64,000 bases of DNA from Solen grandis (Eukaryota > Mollusca > Bivalvia > Adapedonta > Solenidae), in assembly GCA_021229015.1 (NCBI GenBank), contig CM037794.1, forward strand, positions 40,629,126 to 40,693,125. Direction: 5' to 3'. The notes beneath the pieces were generated by a model. It saw only the letters and a program-made list of their open reading frames with translations, was not told the DNA's origin and did not search any database. The stretch's first letter is position 1. Each line of letters opens with the position of its first letter. The translations under genes were made by a program, and so were the position numbers. Positions 10,401 through 21,602 of this stretch are shown here, one piece after another.

Positions 10401-13400
10401 TTACTTCTTTCTAAAATGTTTAATTATTATTGAACATAACACACTAAGTTTTTTAAGCGTTTGACTATTTTCAGACTGAAATAATTCTACGAGTTTCATC
10501 ATATTTGGGCGCTTACAAACAGTTGCATCCAAATACTTTTTACGATGAGTTTCAAAAATAGGACATGCAAGTAAATAATGATACTCATCTCCTATGTCTT
10601 GACAGAGTGTACATTTACGTTCATTTCTCGGTATGTTCTGCCAGCGTCCAATTTCAATTGGTAAGTTATGATTTCTGGTTATAAAAGCAACAATGTTTTT
10701 TGTTTGATAAACTGAGAGTTTGTTAATATAAGGGCTTTGACCAAAAGATGTTTTAATATATTTATATAAATTTCCATCTGTTTTTAGGTTTAACTCAGAA
10801 TACCATTGTTGTATAAATAGATCTCTAAGTTTTTGGCCAGTAGATTTGATAAGCCACTTGCTATTAATGAAGTTTTGACTGTACCAAATACCAGAATACC
10901 CTATAGAACAAAGATATTCTTTAACATTTTCAATCCACTCTGATTTTATTTTATTTTGAATATACATCTGATGGATTAATAAGTACACTTTGGCAGATAA
11001 TTTTGTTGTGTCAGTATTTCTTAAATTTTCGATTAATCGTGACCAATATGCTATTACTCTATTTTTGATGCTGACAATTAATGGTGTACATCCAGTTTCA
11101 CCATAAACCATATATGATGGTGTTGACTTTTTCAACTTAAATATATATTTATAATATTTCAGTTGTATTTTTTCTAGCATATCTACATTCCCATAACCCC
11201 AAACTTCGCTCCCATACAAAAGTATAGGTTTAACTGTTTTCTCAAAGAGATCTATCTGTATGTCAATAGGAAGATTTTGAGACTTTATTTTTTTAAGTAA
11301 AGAAAACATTGCCTTATTTGCTTGTTCAGCTATATGAATTTTAGTTTTATGAAATGATCCTGTCTTACTAAAGTATAGACCTAGGTATTTGTATTCATCT
11401 ACTTGTTCTATTAAAGTTTCTCCTATCTTAAACATATGAACCTGTCTTGGCTTTCTCCGACTAAAACACATAACTTTTGTTTTATTGACATTAATTTTTA
11501 ACTTCCATGTATCACAGTAACTTTTAAAATTATCTAGTGCTTTTTGTAGATCTAATTCGTTATTACTAAAAATGATGGTGTCATCTGCATAAAGAAGAAT
11601 GAACATCTTCAAGTATAAATGTGCTTCTTCTATACTAGCTGATATCCCACTAACATTGGTATTTCTTAAGTATTTTTCAAGGTCATTTAGGAATATTGCA
11701 AATAAAAATGGGGAGAGGTTTTCTCCTTGTCTTACTCCAACTGAGCATTTAAAGAAAGAAGTTTCCCCCTCAGAGGTTATAACCTTTGACTTTATATTAT
11801 TATATAAACTTTGTATAATTCTTAAACATTTTCCATTTATTTTTTCTGTTTTTAATTTTTCCCAAAGCCCTACTCTCCATACTGAGTCAAAAGCTTGCTT
11901 GAAATCTATATAACAACAAAATAATTTTTTCCTGTCAGAATAAACAATGTCAATCAAGTTTTTTAGAATAAATATATTGTCAATTGTTGAGAACTTTTTT
12001 CTAAAACCAGCTTGAGTTTCATGAATAAGGTCTGATTTTTCAGCATACTTAATTAATCGTTCATTGATAATACTGGTAAATAATTTTCCTAAACAGCTCA
12101 AAAGAGATATGGGTCTATAGTTTTCAGGTAATTGAGGATTTCCTTTATTTTTGTATATCGGTTTAATTATTCCTACCGTCCAACTTTCAGGTACAATTCC
12201 CGTATCAAATATTATATTGAATAATTTAATATATATTTCCATCATATAATTTACTGAATATTTTATATGTTCGTTTATGATATTATCAATGCCAGGTGCT
12301 TTATTGTTTTTAAGACTTTTGACTGATTGCATGATTTCTTCTCTTGTTATTGGCCCGTTTATGTCGTCGTTATAATCATATTCAGGTTCGTCTGTATAGC
12401 TGCTTTCAGATTCATCTGGGTTTTCGTTCATTTTTTTAAAGTAATCATAAAAGTCGTCCAGAGGAGCATGTTTAACAGAATTGCTTTTAGAATTGTTTAT
12501 ACTATTCCAATAATGTTTGGGATCAGTTGTTTTTAATCTCCGTATTTTTTCTACTTTAAGTTCATTATAGTGAACTCGAGATTTTTTCATAGTGTTTTTT
12601 ATAATCTTTACTTACTATTTTTAAAAGATTTTTAAAATGATGTGTTTTATATTTGTTATACGCCTTTCTCGTTCTATGATATATGTCTCTAATTTTTTTA
12701 CATGAAAGATCAAACCATGGGTGCTTATTGTTGGCACCGTTTTTTTCATTCTTATATTTGCAATTATTGTTAATTATACCGAATGAATGCTCTGATGTAT
12801 TTACAAAATCCAATATCAGATACTATTTCATCTAAATCTTGTTGTGTAATAGTATAACCATCACTAATCTTGTTAAGTTTCAACTCAATTTCTGAGACCA
12901 TTTCTGTGTCTATATTGTTATGGAATAAGTTTGATTTTTTACTATCCCATAATCTTATTTTATTCTTATTATTTGTAGTTATCAATTTCTTTTTATTATA
13001 ACTATTACTTTTAAATTTAGTTTTCAGACTAACATATAATGGGCAGTGGACGTCTGAGAAAAGGTTACAAAATTCGTCTACTTTAAAATCGATCACATTT
13101 TCGAAACAAAAGGAAGATGAAATAACATAGTCAACAACACTTGAGTTTTTACACGTTAAAGCGGGCTTAACATAATCCCCAGCAATCCTACCATTCCATA
13201 TAAACATATTATTGTTTTTACACAACTCAATTAGATTGCATCCATACTGATTTACAGTCGTATCTATGCAATTTCTATTCGTGGTATATTATATTTTTCA
13301 AAATTCTCCAAAATTATACCCTCCTCATGAACAACGTTTTGCAACTCAAATAATTCGTTTAAAATATTATCAGTAGAAATATAATCAGACTTATTTCCGA

Positions 13401-13935
13401 TTCTAGCGTTAAAGTCACCCAAAAGTATACAATGACTACTATTTCCGAAATATCTAAACAGTTCATTTTGAAGTTCAAAAAAAGGATCAGTATGCGCAAA
13501 TCTTGAACCAGTTGGTGGGACGTAGACGATCCCACATTTTAAATCTTCATCACAGGCACTGCCTGTTGTTCCATAAATTCGTTTGGAGAGTGTAAAAAAT
13601 TTTACTAGTTCAGTTTGAGAGTTATTATCAATTGTTACATATTCGATCAAATCATTTCTAAATAATAGTGCTATACCACCTGAACGGTAGTTTGTAATTT
13701 TCTTCCTATTAAAAGTATAAACAGTATACCCTGGTACATGTATAAGATCGGTATCATCTGTTTTAATTTCCTGTAAACATATAATATCAAATTTGTGTAA
13801 ATACTCAATAAAATCTGGGCAGTTTAGTTTTGATAGAATTCCACAGACATTCAATGACAATATTTTCAGGTCACAATGTACAGTGTCTTTGTTTGTCCCG
13901 TGCTGTTCGTTATAATAGCCGTCTCCCTGACACCG
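10401..13935 (-). pseudogene. LINE ORF2: endonuclease + reverse transcriptase + C-terminal Cys/His motif, frameshifted
   Basis: The endonuclease block shows SLNVCGI, CLQEIKTDD (catalytic Glu), YVPPTGSRF, LLGDFNARIG, VDYVISS and SDVHCPL, the ordered motifs of LINE endonucleases. The RT block shows KPIYKNKGN, NYRPISLLS, QAGFRKKFSTIDN, YIDFKQAFD, GVRQGENLSPFLF and LLYADDTIIFS (catalytic YADD near plus 11580), then a thumb region. CTLCQDIGDEYHYLLAC gives CX2CX7HX4C near the end. The frame is broken near 13280 (PR joins RNCIDTTVNQYG), near 12810 and in an A run near 12588. Conceptually it is about 1150 residues, normal for the type. There is no ATG between the ORF1 stop and the endonuclease, and the two are in the same frame. 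Confidence 0.92.
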
Positions 13936-15635
13936 CTAATCACGTGCATCACAATTTAACGGTGTAATTTCTTCATTTTCACGTGCCGTATGTGATCCCT
14001 GGCTCCGATCAATGTCACTGGGCAAGGTAATAACTGGGGATGCCTGGATATGCATGCTATATTCGGGAGTTAATGTTTTTACAGCGTTCGTAGTATGATT
14101 TTCTAATAATGATGGGGATTTTTGTATCTGCGTGAGGTCATCTTCGCTGTCACTGTCACTTGTGACAATGTATGGTTTCTTAGATATAGTATTTTCAAGA
14201 GGTGAGGATGCCTTTGTTTTGCCTGTGTACTTGGTATTATTGCGAGGTGTGTCTTCCTCTAGAACTGAGAACATATTTCTTGTTTGAATTGCGTCTTCCG
14301 GTTTTTTTCCGACGGACCGCGTAAAAGTCCTTGATGTATGTGTATTTCTCGTGTATGAATTTTGTCTCGTTTGTTGTCTTCGTTCGATTCCTCTTTCAGT
14401 GCTGAGTTTTATGTTCTCTGTGTGTTTACTTCTACAAGTCTGACCCTGCGTATTTGTGGTATTGTATAGCTCTCCATTAATGTATAATCTGTCTCTTACT
14501 AATCTCACTCGGTTTGATGGGTCTTTTCGTGCCTCTCTTGCTATTTCATACAGAGCCCTTCTTTTACATTCTATTTCTGGTGGAAACTGCTCAGATATTC
14601 CGAAACTACTATGAGACAATGTTTTAAAGGCATTTATTCTGATGTTTTCTCTATCTTTAAAAAATGTTTTTTTTTTTTTTTTTTTTTCCCATTTCTTTTT
14701 TAAAGTTTTAATGATGTTTTGTAATGGTCTTATTTTTTCATTTTTCAATTTTGCTTCAGGGATCCCAAAAAACAAGAGGTTTTCCCGCATACTTCGCCAT
14801 CTTACGTCAGTCACCTTATCTTCAGTATCTCTTAATTGTTTGTCCATGTTATATTGTTGATTTTCAAGCATATTCAAGCGTTTTTAAGTCTTTTCCTGTT
14901 TATTTCCTTGTTGTTTATTGCTACGTCATCATACATGTCACTATATTGCTGGATAGTGTCATCATATTCAGTGACTTTTTCTTGTAAGTCATTCATTTCT
15001 AATCGCATTGTTGTGAAATGTTTGCTTGTATTACTTAATTCTTGTTTAAATTGAGCATTTGATATCTGGTTTTCCATTTTTAATATTTTTTCATTTTGTT
15101 GTGATATATGGTTTTCTACAATTTGCCAACATTTTGTGTGACCGTCAAGTAAAGACTGAATGCAGCTCATTTGTTGACAAAGATTAGCTGCCCAAGGCGG
15201 TATGGAACCTGAGGAACCTGAGGACTCTTGCATGGGTGCAGGCGCACTGGCTGGTATAGCATTGTATTGATGTGTCAACGGTCCACCTACAATACCCACA
15301 GGCTGATTCGTCTGGTTTACATGGCTGGTGTGTATATATGAATGTCCTTGATCCTGACCCTGTCTTGTAAAATTTATATCATGGGTAGTTTGCATATTTG
15401 GGAAACATTGGTTTTGTTGATAATCTGTATTTGATTGAGTATATACATTCGCATTTGGCCCATATAATATATCTCTTGTTTGACTCATCAGGTCTGTGGT
15501 TGGTAATATCGTTGTTGGCGTATTTAAATTTTGTTGTTGTTTTTGTTTCGTTCCGTCAGCGTTATGACTCATCGCTGTTGTTGAGTTTGTTTGTCCTTTG
15601 TTTTTCTTACTCTTGTTTTTATTTTTTTCGCTCAT
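13936..15635 (-). pseudogene. LINE ORF1: coiled coil plus L1-type RRM region, frameshifted and internally damaged
   Basis: ATG lies at 15633-15635. The N-terminal 150 residues are Gln/Asn/Thr-rich. A coiled coil follows (KMENQISNAQFKQELSN region) and the frame ends TGA at 14874-14876. The next frame continues the coil (MLENQQYNMDKQLRDTED) and the conserved RENLLFFGIPE. A long T run on the plus strand (about 14667-14688) replaces a stretch expected to hold the VHRLG/RPI motifs of this family. The frame then rejoins at INAFKTLSHSSFGISEQFPP and VRLVRDRLYINGELY. The frame ends at TAG 13936-13938 after a Ser/Thr-rich tail. The product normally binds LINE RNA. Confidence 0.85.
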
Positions 15636-15660
15636 TTTTCATTACTTTGTTCTTATAGTC

Positions 15661-16330
15661 TTGAGGCTTATTGTAATACACTGATTTAGAGTAAATATTA
15701 ACCTACCTACTTATGTTGCCTGTGCAATGATCACTATCACTATCACAGCCCACCTTATCGATTCCTTTGTTTAATGTCATTCACAATAAACCGGGAGTCC
15801 ACACACTTTTTGTTCATTTCACTCGTATATCCACATGCAAATGTAAGTCCATGTGCATGATATGTTGAAGATATATTTCACAAGTCAGTTTGTGGGTTGT
15901 GGGCACATGCGCTTACGGAAGTGAAAACCCATTTTAATTGGACATACCAATATATATACAGTACTTAATAACAGTTATGTATATACAGTACTGAACACCG
16001 TCCAGAAAAAAAAAAGAGAAAAAAAAAAGATAGAAATAAACATGATTGGACGTCCATAGGGTCAAGGAAAATGAACTGAGTGTTTGTTTTACTCTATCTC
16101 TCTCTCTTTGTATTAAGTTTAGATAGAAAAATTGCATCTATATAGTTCTTTATAAATATATCACTGTTAATACAAATGTAATGCTTGAGAGTGTCCATAA
16201 TATATTATAATAAATATTCTACAATTATTATTTGAGTATTGCTTAATTTTAAATTACTATCAAAAATGAAATTAATGTACAGTATTCAACAAATCTTTAC
16301 GAATTCTGTTAGCCCCATAAACAAAATTAC
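15661..16330. other. Flank of the LINE; no gene seen
   Basis: This may include the LINE 5' UTR, but I cannot place the boundary. An A-rich run lies near 16008-16030 and a short TCTC run near 16093-16108. Confidence 0.4.
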
Positions 16331-16335
16331 TAAGT

Positions 16336-16566
16336 TTGATCAACACATTAGTGTTATTAGAATTTAATAACACAATCATTGAAGCGCACAATGCGCTGAG
16401 AGACGGCGACGGGATTAACATTCTAAACCCAGTGTTTCTGAAGTTATTGAAGCAATCACATGACGACAAAAACTCCATCCGCTGTTGCTACAGAAGTTCT
16501 GTTTGTAACATAATAATCCGGAGTAAAGGTCATGAACCTTTCATTCATAAAGAGCTGCATACCTAA
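16336..16566 (+). other. Open frame with a faint transposon-associated motif; unrecognised
   Basis: The frame contains NNTIIEAHNALRDGDGINIL and then FLKLLKQSHDDKNSI. An ALREGDG-type motif followed by FLLLFKASGR..YS-like text occurs in a large animal family of uncharacterised, transposon-associated proteins (I have DUF6589-like proteins in mind). This is recall by pattern only and the fragment is short. It is probably a relic rather than a gene. Confidence 0.25.
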
Positions 16567-17750
16567 GTAGGTCATTCTCTTTCTCTAGTGCTAGCGATTT
16601 CTATCTGTTGATTTGTATGTGTAGTTAATTGACCAGGTATTTGATTATTTAAGATACTAGAATGTTTGCCAAAGTTAAGAAATGCCCTGGGAGGAACCTA
16701 ACTCGCCATCATGCAAAATATTGTGTGGACTACTTTAGGTCAATTACATACATACGGAGCACTACTTTTTCTTTTTACAGGAGTCGATCTTCATGTACGT
16801 AAGATGGGTTGCTGTTCTGGTTAAGAAATGTCACGGATATTTTTTTCACGTTTAAAATTGATGCTTCCAGTGCAAAATAATGGCAAAAGAAAACATGTTA
16901 ACAAACAATAACACACTAAAAGCGGTTACGGTAATGATTTAAACGTCTATGTAACATATTCCATTCGTATTCGTTAGTGCAGAATCGCATTGCATGGATC
17001 CGCACTAAGCGCGGAGAGGTACAGTTAAAAATGTTGTGGAAAATATGCAAATTAGCAAGGCCTGATTTCGTTCTTCAGCATTAGACGGCTATCGCCGTCT
17101 AATAAAGTAATGCGTACTAGGTATTACATTATAGTATTTTCATATGTGTACATTTCTTAAATGAGGATATGTATTACCAATGAAAATCCTCTTTATCTCT
17201 TGTATTGCATACTTGCTTCTTACAATTCTCTCTCTCTCGCTCGCGCTCGCACATACTCTCTCCCTCTTTCGCATATTCATAGTCAATGTGCTGAAAATTT
17301 TTAATTAAAATGTTGTATTTAATATTTCTAAATATGACTCCATCTGAAATGTAGATATTCAATATTTGTATAAAGTACATTATGTATAAAGTACATTATT
17401 ATTATTACATATCAGAATGTAAAAAAGTATCAATCAAAACATAAAGTTAACTTTTAGAATTTACACTACAAGGATCATATCAAATATTTGCAAAATATTT
17501 GCGCATCAAGTATTTATTTAGCTCTTTAACCTGGTATCATCCCGCCTTGTTGTAAAAAAAAGAATATATTGTTTTAAGAATATTTTCTAATGACATTAAC
17601 TTAAACCAGTATATCATAAAAACTTATTATTTTATCATATCTTTCAATGGGAGCAGGTTCGTGTAAACCACAACATTACCACAGGAAGATTTAACACCTA
17701 ATAACATTTTACAAAATTTCAAATGAATTCTTTCTATCTCTTTTGATTTT
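16567..17750. other. No gene seen
   Basis: AT-rich sequence with a short TCTC/GCTC run near 17226-17270 and a small palindrome AGACGGC-TATC-GCCGTCT near 17083-17100. No splice-bounded open frame stands out. Confidence 0.45.
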
Positions 17751-17779
17751 GACAAAAAAAAATGTTACTTTTTAACAAT

Positions 17780-19045
17780 GTAATTTAAGACATGCATTGC
17801 TTTCAGGGCTTTCCCAAATAATATTTATTGATTTAACGTAAAAATCCTGTATAATTAAGCACTGTGCCAAGATAATTACAATAATTTACAATGTCTAATT
17901 TCACTCCATTATAAAACCACTGTTCTTCTGCTTGAACATTTCCCTTTTCCTGAAAACTACTGTTTGTGATTTATCTGTGTTTTCTTCCAATCACCAATAA
18001 TTACAGAAGACGTGAAGCCAAATCATATAACTTTACACTGGATCCAATCAAAACCATATCATCTGCAAGTAGTCATAAACTAAACAATGATAACTCATCA
18101 ATTGTTGATCCACTATCTATATCATTTAAAAGAAATATCTCTAGATCCTCTAAAAATAGAGAAAACGTCTGAGAAACAATATCCCCTTGTTTCAAACCGA
18201 TTACGATAAAAAAAAAAGTCAGCGTAAGAAGCATTTATCTTGACCATGTTTTTACTGATTTATAAATAGACCTAACTGTTCTTAATATTTTACCAGTCAT
18301 TTCATTTTTATAAACTTTTAACCACATAGCTTTACGCACATAGCGCCGTGGTCCAGTGGTAACGTATCCGATTACGGATCCGAAGGTTGTGGGTTCGAAC
18401 CCCGTTGGAGGAAAGAACTCTTCATGACCTTCCCAGGCACAAAGTACCGGTCCAACCCAGGAACCGTCGAGAAGGATTAGTATAAGTTGTAAGAACTTGT
18501 TTCCCAATCGACGTAAAATAAATAAGTTTAAACTAAACTATTAATCGAATCAAAGGTATTTTTTCAAATCTACGAATGCACGATAGAACCTTTTCTTTCC
18601 ATTAAACTTTTTTTTCAGTTATACTATGCAGAATAAAAACAACATCTATTGTTGACCGAATGTCCTTTCTTAAAGCCAAATTGAGCGTCTGATATAACAT
18701 CTTTTTCTTTTTTTCAAGCCAAGCTGAAGTTCTTGTACTTAAAATACTACTAAATAATTTACAAATACAATGAATTAAAGCTATGCCTCTATAATTATAA
18801 ACATTGGCTGTATCCCCTTTTTTATGAAGTGGAATTAGAACACCTTTATACCACATTTCAGGAACATGTCCTGAATTAAATATTAAACTGATCAGGTATA
18901 TGACTAGTCAAAATATCACAACTAGCATGTTCATTTAATAACATACTAGTATTACATGAAGCAGCTTTCTAACCGGTATTGGTTTGCTCAATTCTTTAAA
19001 GAACAGGATCATCAATATCATGATAGTTTGAATTAACAAAACCTC
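17780..19045 (-). pseudogene. Decayed LINE reverse-transcriptase relic, split by a SINE
   Basis: Read on the minus strand: HVPEMWYKGVLIPLHKKGD, NVYNYRGIALIHCICKLFSS (about 18780-18860), LRKDIRSTIDVVFILHS, KAMWLKVYKNEMTGKILRTV (about 18260-18330), KQGDIVSQTFSLFLEDLEIF, LADDMVLIG (catalytic ADD, about 18050) and NVQAEEQWFYNGVKLDIVN. These are RT motifs in order, with stops and shifts throughout. The HKKGD/NYRG wording resembles the plus-strand relic at 0.9-4.7 kb, so both may belong to one family. A SINE at 18341-18530 interrupts it. Confidence 0.82.
18341..18530 (+). mobile_element. tRNA-derived SINE, family S (complete reference copy)
   Basis: GCGCCGTGGTCCAGTGGTAA holds the A box, and GGGTTCGAACCCCG at about 18391 holds the B box. 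A conserved body follows: CTTCCCAGGCACAAAGTACC, GGTCCAACCCAGGAACCGTC, and a tail TTTCCCAATCGACGTAAAAT. The same body and tail recur inverted at 24233, 31499, 54840 and 63297. It inserted into the LINE relic. Confidence 0.88.
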
Positions 19046-19057
19046 TGACTCTTATGG

Positions 19058-19164
19058 CATCGTTGAATACCCCCGGCTGACCTATCTCGTTTTGCTACAT
19101 GACATCCGGCCGCCTGATGTCATGTAATAAAACGGAATAAGTTTGCCGGAGGTATTCGACAATG
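19058..19164. mobile_element. Foldback MITE family D, copy 1 (107 bp)
   Basis: CATCGTTGAATACCCCCGGC on the left and GCCGGAGGTATTCGACAATG on the right are inverse copies. The centre is also near-palindromic (ACATGACATC ... GATGTCATGT). Related ends occur at 21332-21602 and 32366-32424. Confidence 0.85.
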
Positions 19165-19986
19165 CTCTTAAGGGTGATATTTTATATCATGAAAAAGATT
19201 AGAAAAATAATTCAATGTGATAATACGTTGATATAATTTTTTTTATTTTTTTTTAAAAAGCGATATTGTAAATCACAAATATTCTTTATCTTTGTAATCC
19301 ATTTTATGATAAATAATATTACAGTATATTTATTTTTAAATAAAGGGGAGTAATTCATTTTTGTAAGGAGTACACGTGACCAACCAATCTGTACTTACCA
19401 AATTACACGAAGTTCATCATTGATTAAAGTCTTCCAACCCTAATAGCCATATTCCATATCTTGCCACTGAATGGTTATATTTCTATGAAACATTGTCACT
19501 TTGAAGACATTCAAAAATAAAAAAAAATATATCACCAAGAGTTTTTTTTCCAAGTTTTATCTAATTTTGGGAAGATGATCTGTATTTAAGTTAACATTGA
19601 AGCCTATGAAAAAATACATTTTCTGTGAATATGAAAAACTGAATTTGACTTATGAGAAGACCTCATGGTAGAAAGATGTATTTTATGATTATGTATCAAC
19701 TTTCGTGAAAAAAAACAACTAAACTTTACCATAGGAAAATGGAGAAAGTCACTTTTGTAGTTTTCAGGAGAGATAACTCATGACAACAAAATATCAAGGG
19801 GAGGTAATAAAAGAACTTCTGTCACATGTCAATTTGCCCCTAAGATTACCATTGTTTGACATTTTAAAAGCTTTTACATATGTATTGTTAAGTATTATGC
19901 ATGACTTTGATGATATTGATCGCTATGAGGGTTGGAAGAACTCTCAAAATATATTCTTACCAGTAATACTTCGTGTTTGATACCAC
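19165..19986. other. No gene seen
   Basis: AT-rich DNA. An open frame at 19780-19980 has no recognisable domain and no convincing splice sites, so I do not call it. Confidence 0.4.
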
Positions 19987-20334
19987 TGAAAAACACAACT
20001 CTACAGCTATTTCTCATGTCGTAGTAGCCATGACGTGACGTCATCGTTTTACACTCGCAGTGAAGGTAAGTTTACTCGTTTACGGACAGTTTGAAAGAGT
20101 TACCTCGCTTGTTGGGGTTTTCCCTTCTGTTTTTGTAATATAAAAATAAGCATTCGTATAAAATCAGAAAGATCTTCTAAATTTCAATTTGCAAAAATAA
20201 ATAGAGAACACTGCATACATAAAACAAATTTATAATAATAATATTTAATTCTACCTTCACTGCTGGGTGTAAAACTGACGTCACGACATGGCTGCTACGG
20301 CATGAGAAATTAGTGGTAGAGATGTGTTTTTCAC
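19987..20334. mobile_element. Foldback element with about 85-bp terminal inverted repeats
   Basis: GAAAAACACAACTCTACAGC through CGCAGTGAAGG on the left matches the inverse of CCTTCACTGCTGGGTGTAAA through GAGATGTGTTTTTCAC on the right. The arms share CCATGACGTGACGTCA-like text. There is no coding interior. It abuts the hairpin-rich block that starts at 20336. Confidence 0.8.
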
Positions 20335-20335
20335 A

Positions 20336-20720
20336 TGTCACGTTGTCGTGTGTCGTTTCAAATTTGAAACGACGCTCGACATCAGCTGCTATGTGTCGTT
20401 TCGCATTGTCGGTGTACTTCCATATTGTCCAGTGTCGTTTCAAATTGTTGGCGTCGTTTTAAATTGTCTTGCGTTGCCTTCATAAAGCGAAACGCGACAC
20501 GACACTTGACATTACAGTGCGCAAATGTCGTTATTTTGTCGTGTTACATTTTCATCGCGACGCACGACAATTTGAAACGAAGTTCGACATTTATTGCGAT
20601 ATTTCACGAAAATTGATAGTGCGTCAAAGAGGCATTTGTGCGCAATAATGTCGAGTGGCGTAACCGTTTAAAATTGTCGTGCGTCGCCTTCATAAAGCGA
20701 CACACGATATTCAACATGGC
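20336..20720. repeat. Hairpin-rich block built from TGTCGTGCGTCG-type motifs
   Basis: Variants of ATTGTCGTGCGTCGCCTTCA and its inverse GCGACGCACGACAATT recur in both orientations. There is also a perfect 22-bp palindrome centred near 20362 (GTCGTTTCAA/TTTGAAACGAC) and two CCTTCATAAAGCGA repeats (about 20477 and 20687). It looks like a non-autonomous foldback element or a composite of several. No protein is encoded. Confidence 0.65.
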
Positions 20721-21331
20721 ACCAACTGAGTTCCGTAGATTCTATTTATGTCTTACAGCGAACAAAATAGGAAAATAAGAAAGAAATGAATACGAAGGAA
20801 AGATTAATGGAACTATTTAGGAAAATCAGAAAAATAAGGAAATTAAGAAGTAAGAGGGAAAAGAGTAAGAGGGAAAAGAGGAGAAAAACAATACGAGTTA
20901 AGGGTTCAACAATAAGATAAGAATATCTTAAAAAATAAGGGAAAGAAAAGAAAAAAAACTTACAACAGAAGGAAAGGAGAATGGGAGAATAAGACATTTT
21001 TGTGCATGAAAGACCACGACCAGGATCACGTTTGCTCAGAGGCCTTCGCTCAAACTAGCATAGACCGGTGTGTACACCTTGTGCAAACCAATAACGTGTT
21101 TGTAAACTTTTGTAGTAACGCATAAATAACTAAAATAAAATAACATTTCAACATTACTACAACATGTACCTTATTTTTAAAGCGTGTAAACAACACGTGT
21201 GAAAAGTAGTACATGTATTTCGAAATATCAGATTTGGATAGCAAATAAACACAGACTATAGCTGACTCATGCTTTACTCAATCAACATTTATATTTTTTC
21301 TATACCGACTATTCAGCATACTGGACAGTTA
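20721..21331. other. No gene seen; purine-rich stretch 20760-20960
   Basis: About 200 bp of A/G-rich plus strand (AAGAGGGAAAAGAG-type), followed by ordinary AT-rich sequence. Open frames here reflect the base skew. Confidence 0.45.
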
Positions 21332-21602
21332 CATCGTCGGAAATCCCCGGTTGGCTTATTCCTTTTCAATAAATGCTATCAAGCCGTTGAAATACAGGCA
21401 AGCAAAAAGTCGTTTTACAGCAGACGTTGATAATAATATCGACCAATGAAAAAACGTCTAATCGAGTTACATCACCTGGTAAAACCGAGATGGTATTAAT
21501 TAAATGGCATAATTTGACACATCCGAAAACAGCAAAATGCAAACATAAAATCCCATGGCTGATAAATGATATCAGCTGATAGGACGTGGGTATCCAACGA
21601 TG
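21332..21602. mobile_element. MITE family D, copy 2 (271 bp)
   Basis: The left end CATCGTCGGAAATCCCC and the right end GTGGGTATCCAACGATG are inverse copies and match the ends of the element at 19058-19164. The interior is longer and different, with no coding potential. Confidence 0.65.

Larger units (their letters stand above)
10381..15660 (-). mobile_element. Nearly full-length two-ORF LINE (non-LTR retrotransposon)
   Basis: On the minus strand the order is: an ORF1 with coiled coil and an RRM-like C-terminal part (15635 to 13936), an apurinic-type endonuclease (about 13890 to 13030), a linker, reverse transcriptase (about 12300 to 11400), and a C-terminal Cys/His motif ending at 10401. It is complete in domains but interrupted by about four single-base frameshifts, so this copy is inactive, although recent. 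Element ends and target duplication are not resolved; the 3' side runs into AT/CA simple sequence. The L1/Tx1 group is plausible from the ORF1 type, but I did not establish the clade. Confidence 0.9.

Noticed and set aside
11599..11913. Plus-strand open frame of 104 codons inside the LINE
   Set aside because: Antisense to the reverse-transcriptase core, with no independent evidence.
14642..15054. Several plus-strand Phe/Leu-rich frames resembling membrane proteins
   Set aside because: Complement of the K/N-rich LINE ORF1; the apparent hydrophobicity comes from poly(T).
19780..19980. 66-codon plus-strand frame
   Set aside because: No domain, no splice context, and typical of chance frames in this AT-rich DNA.
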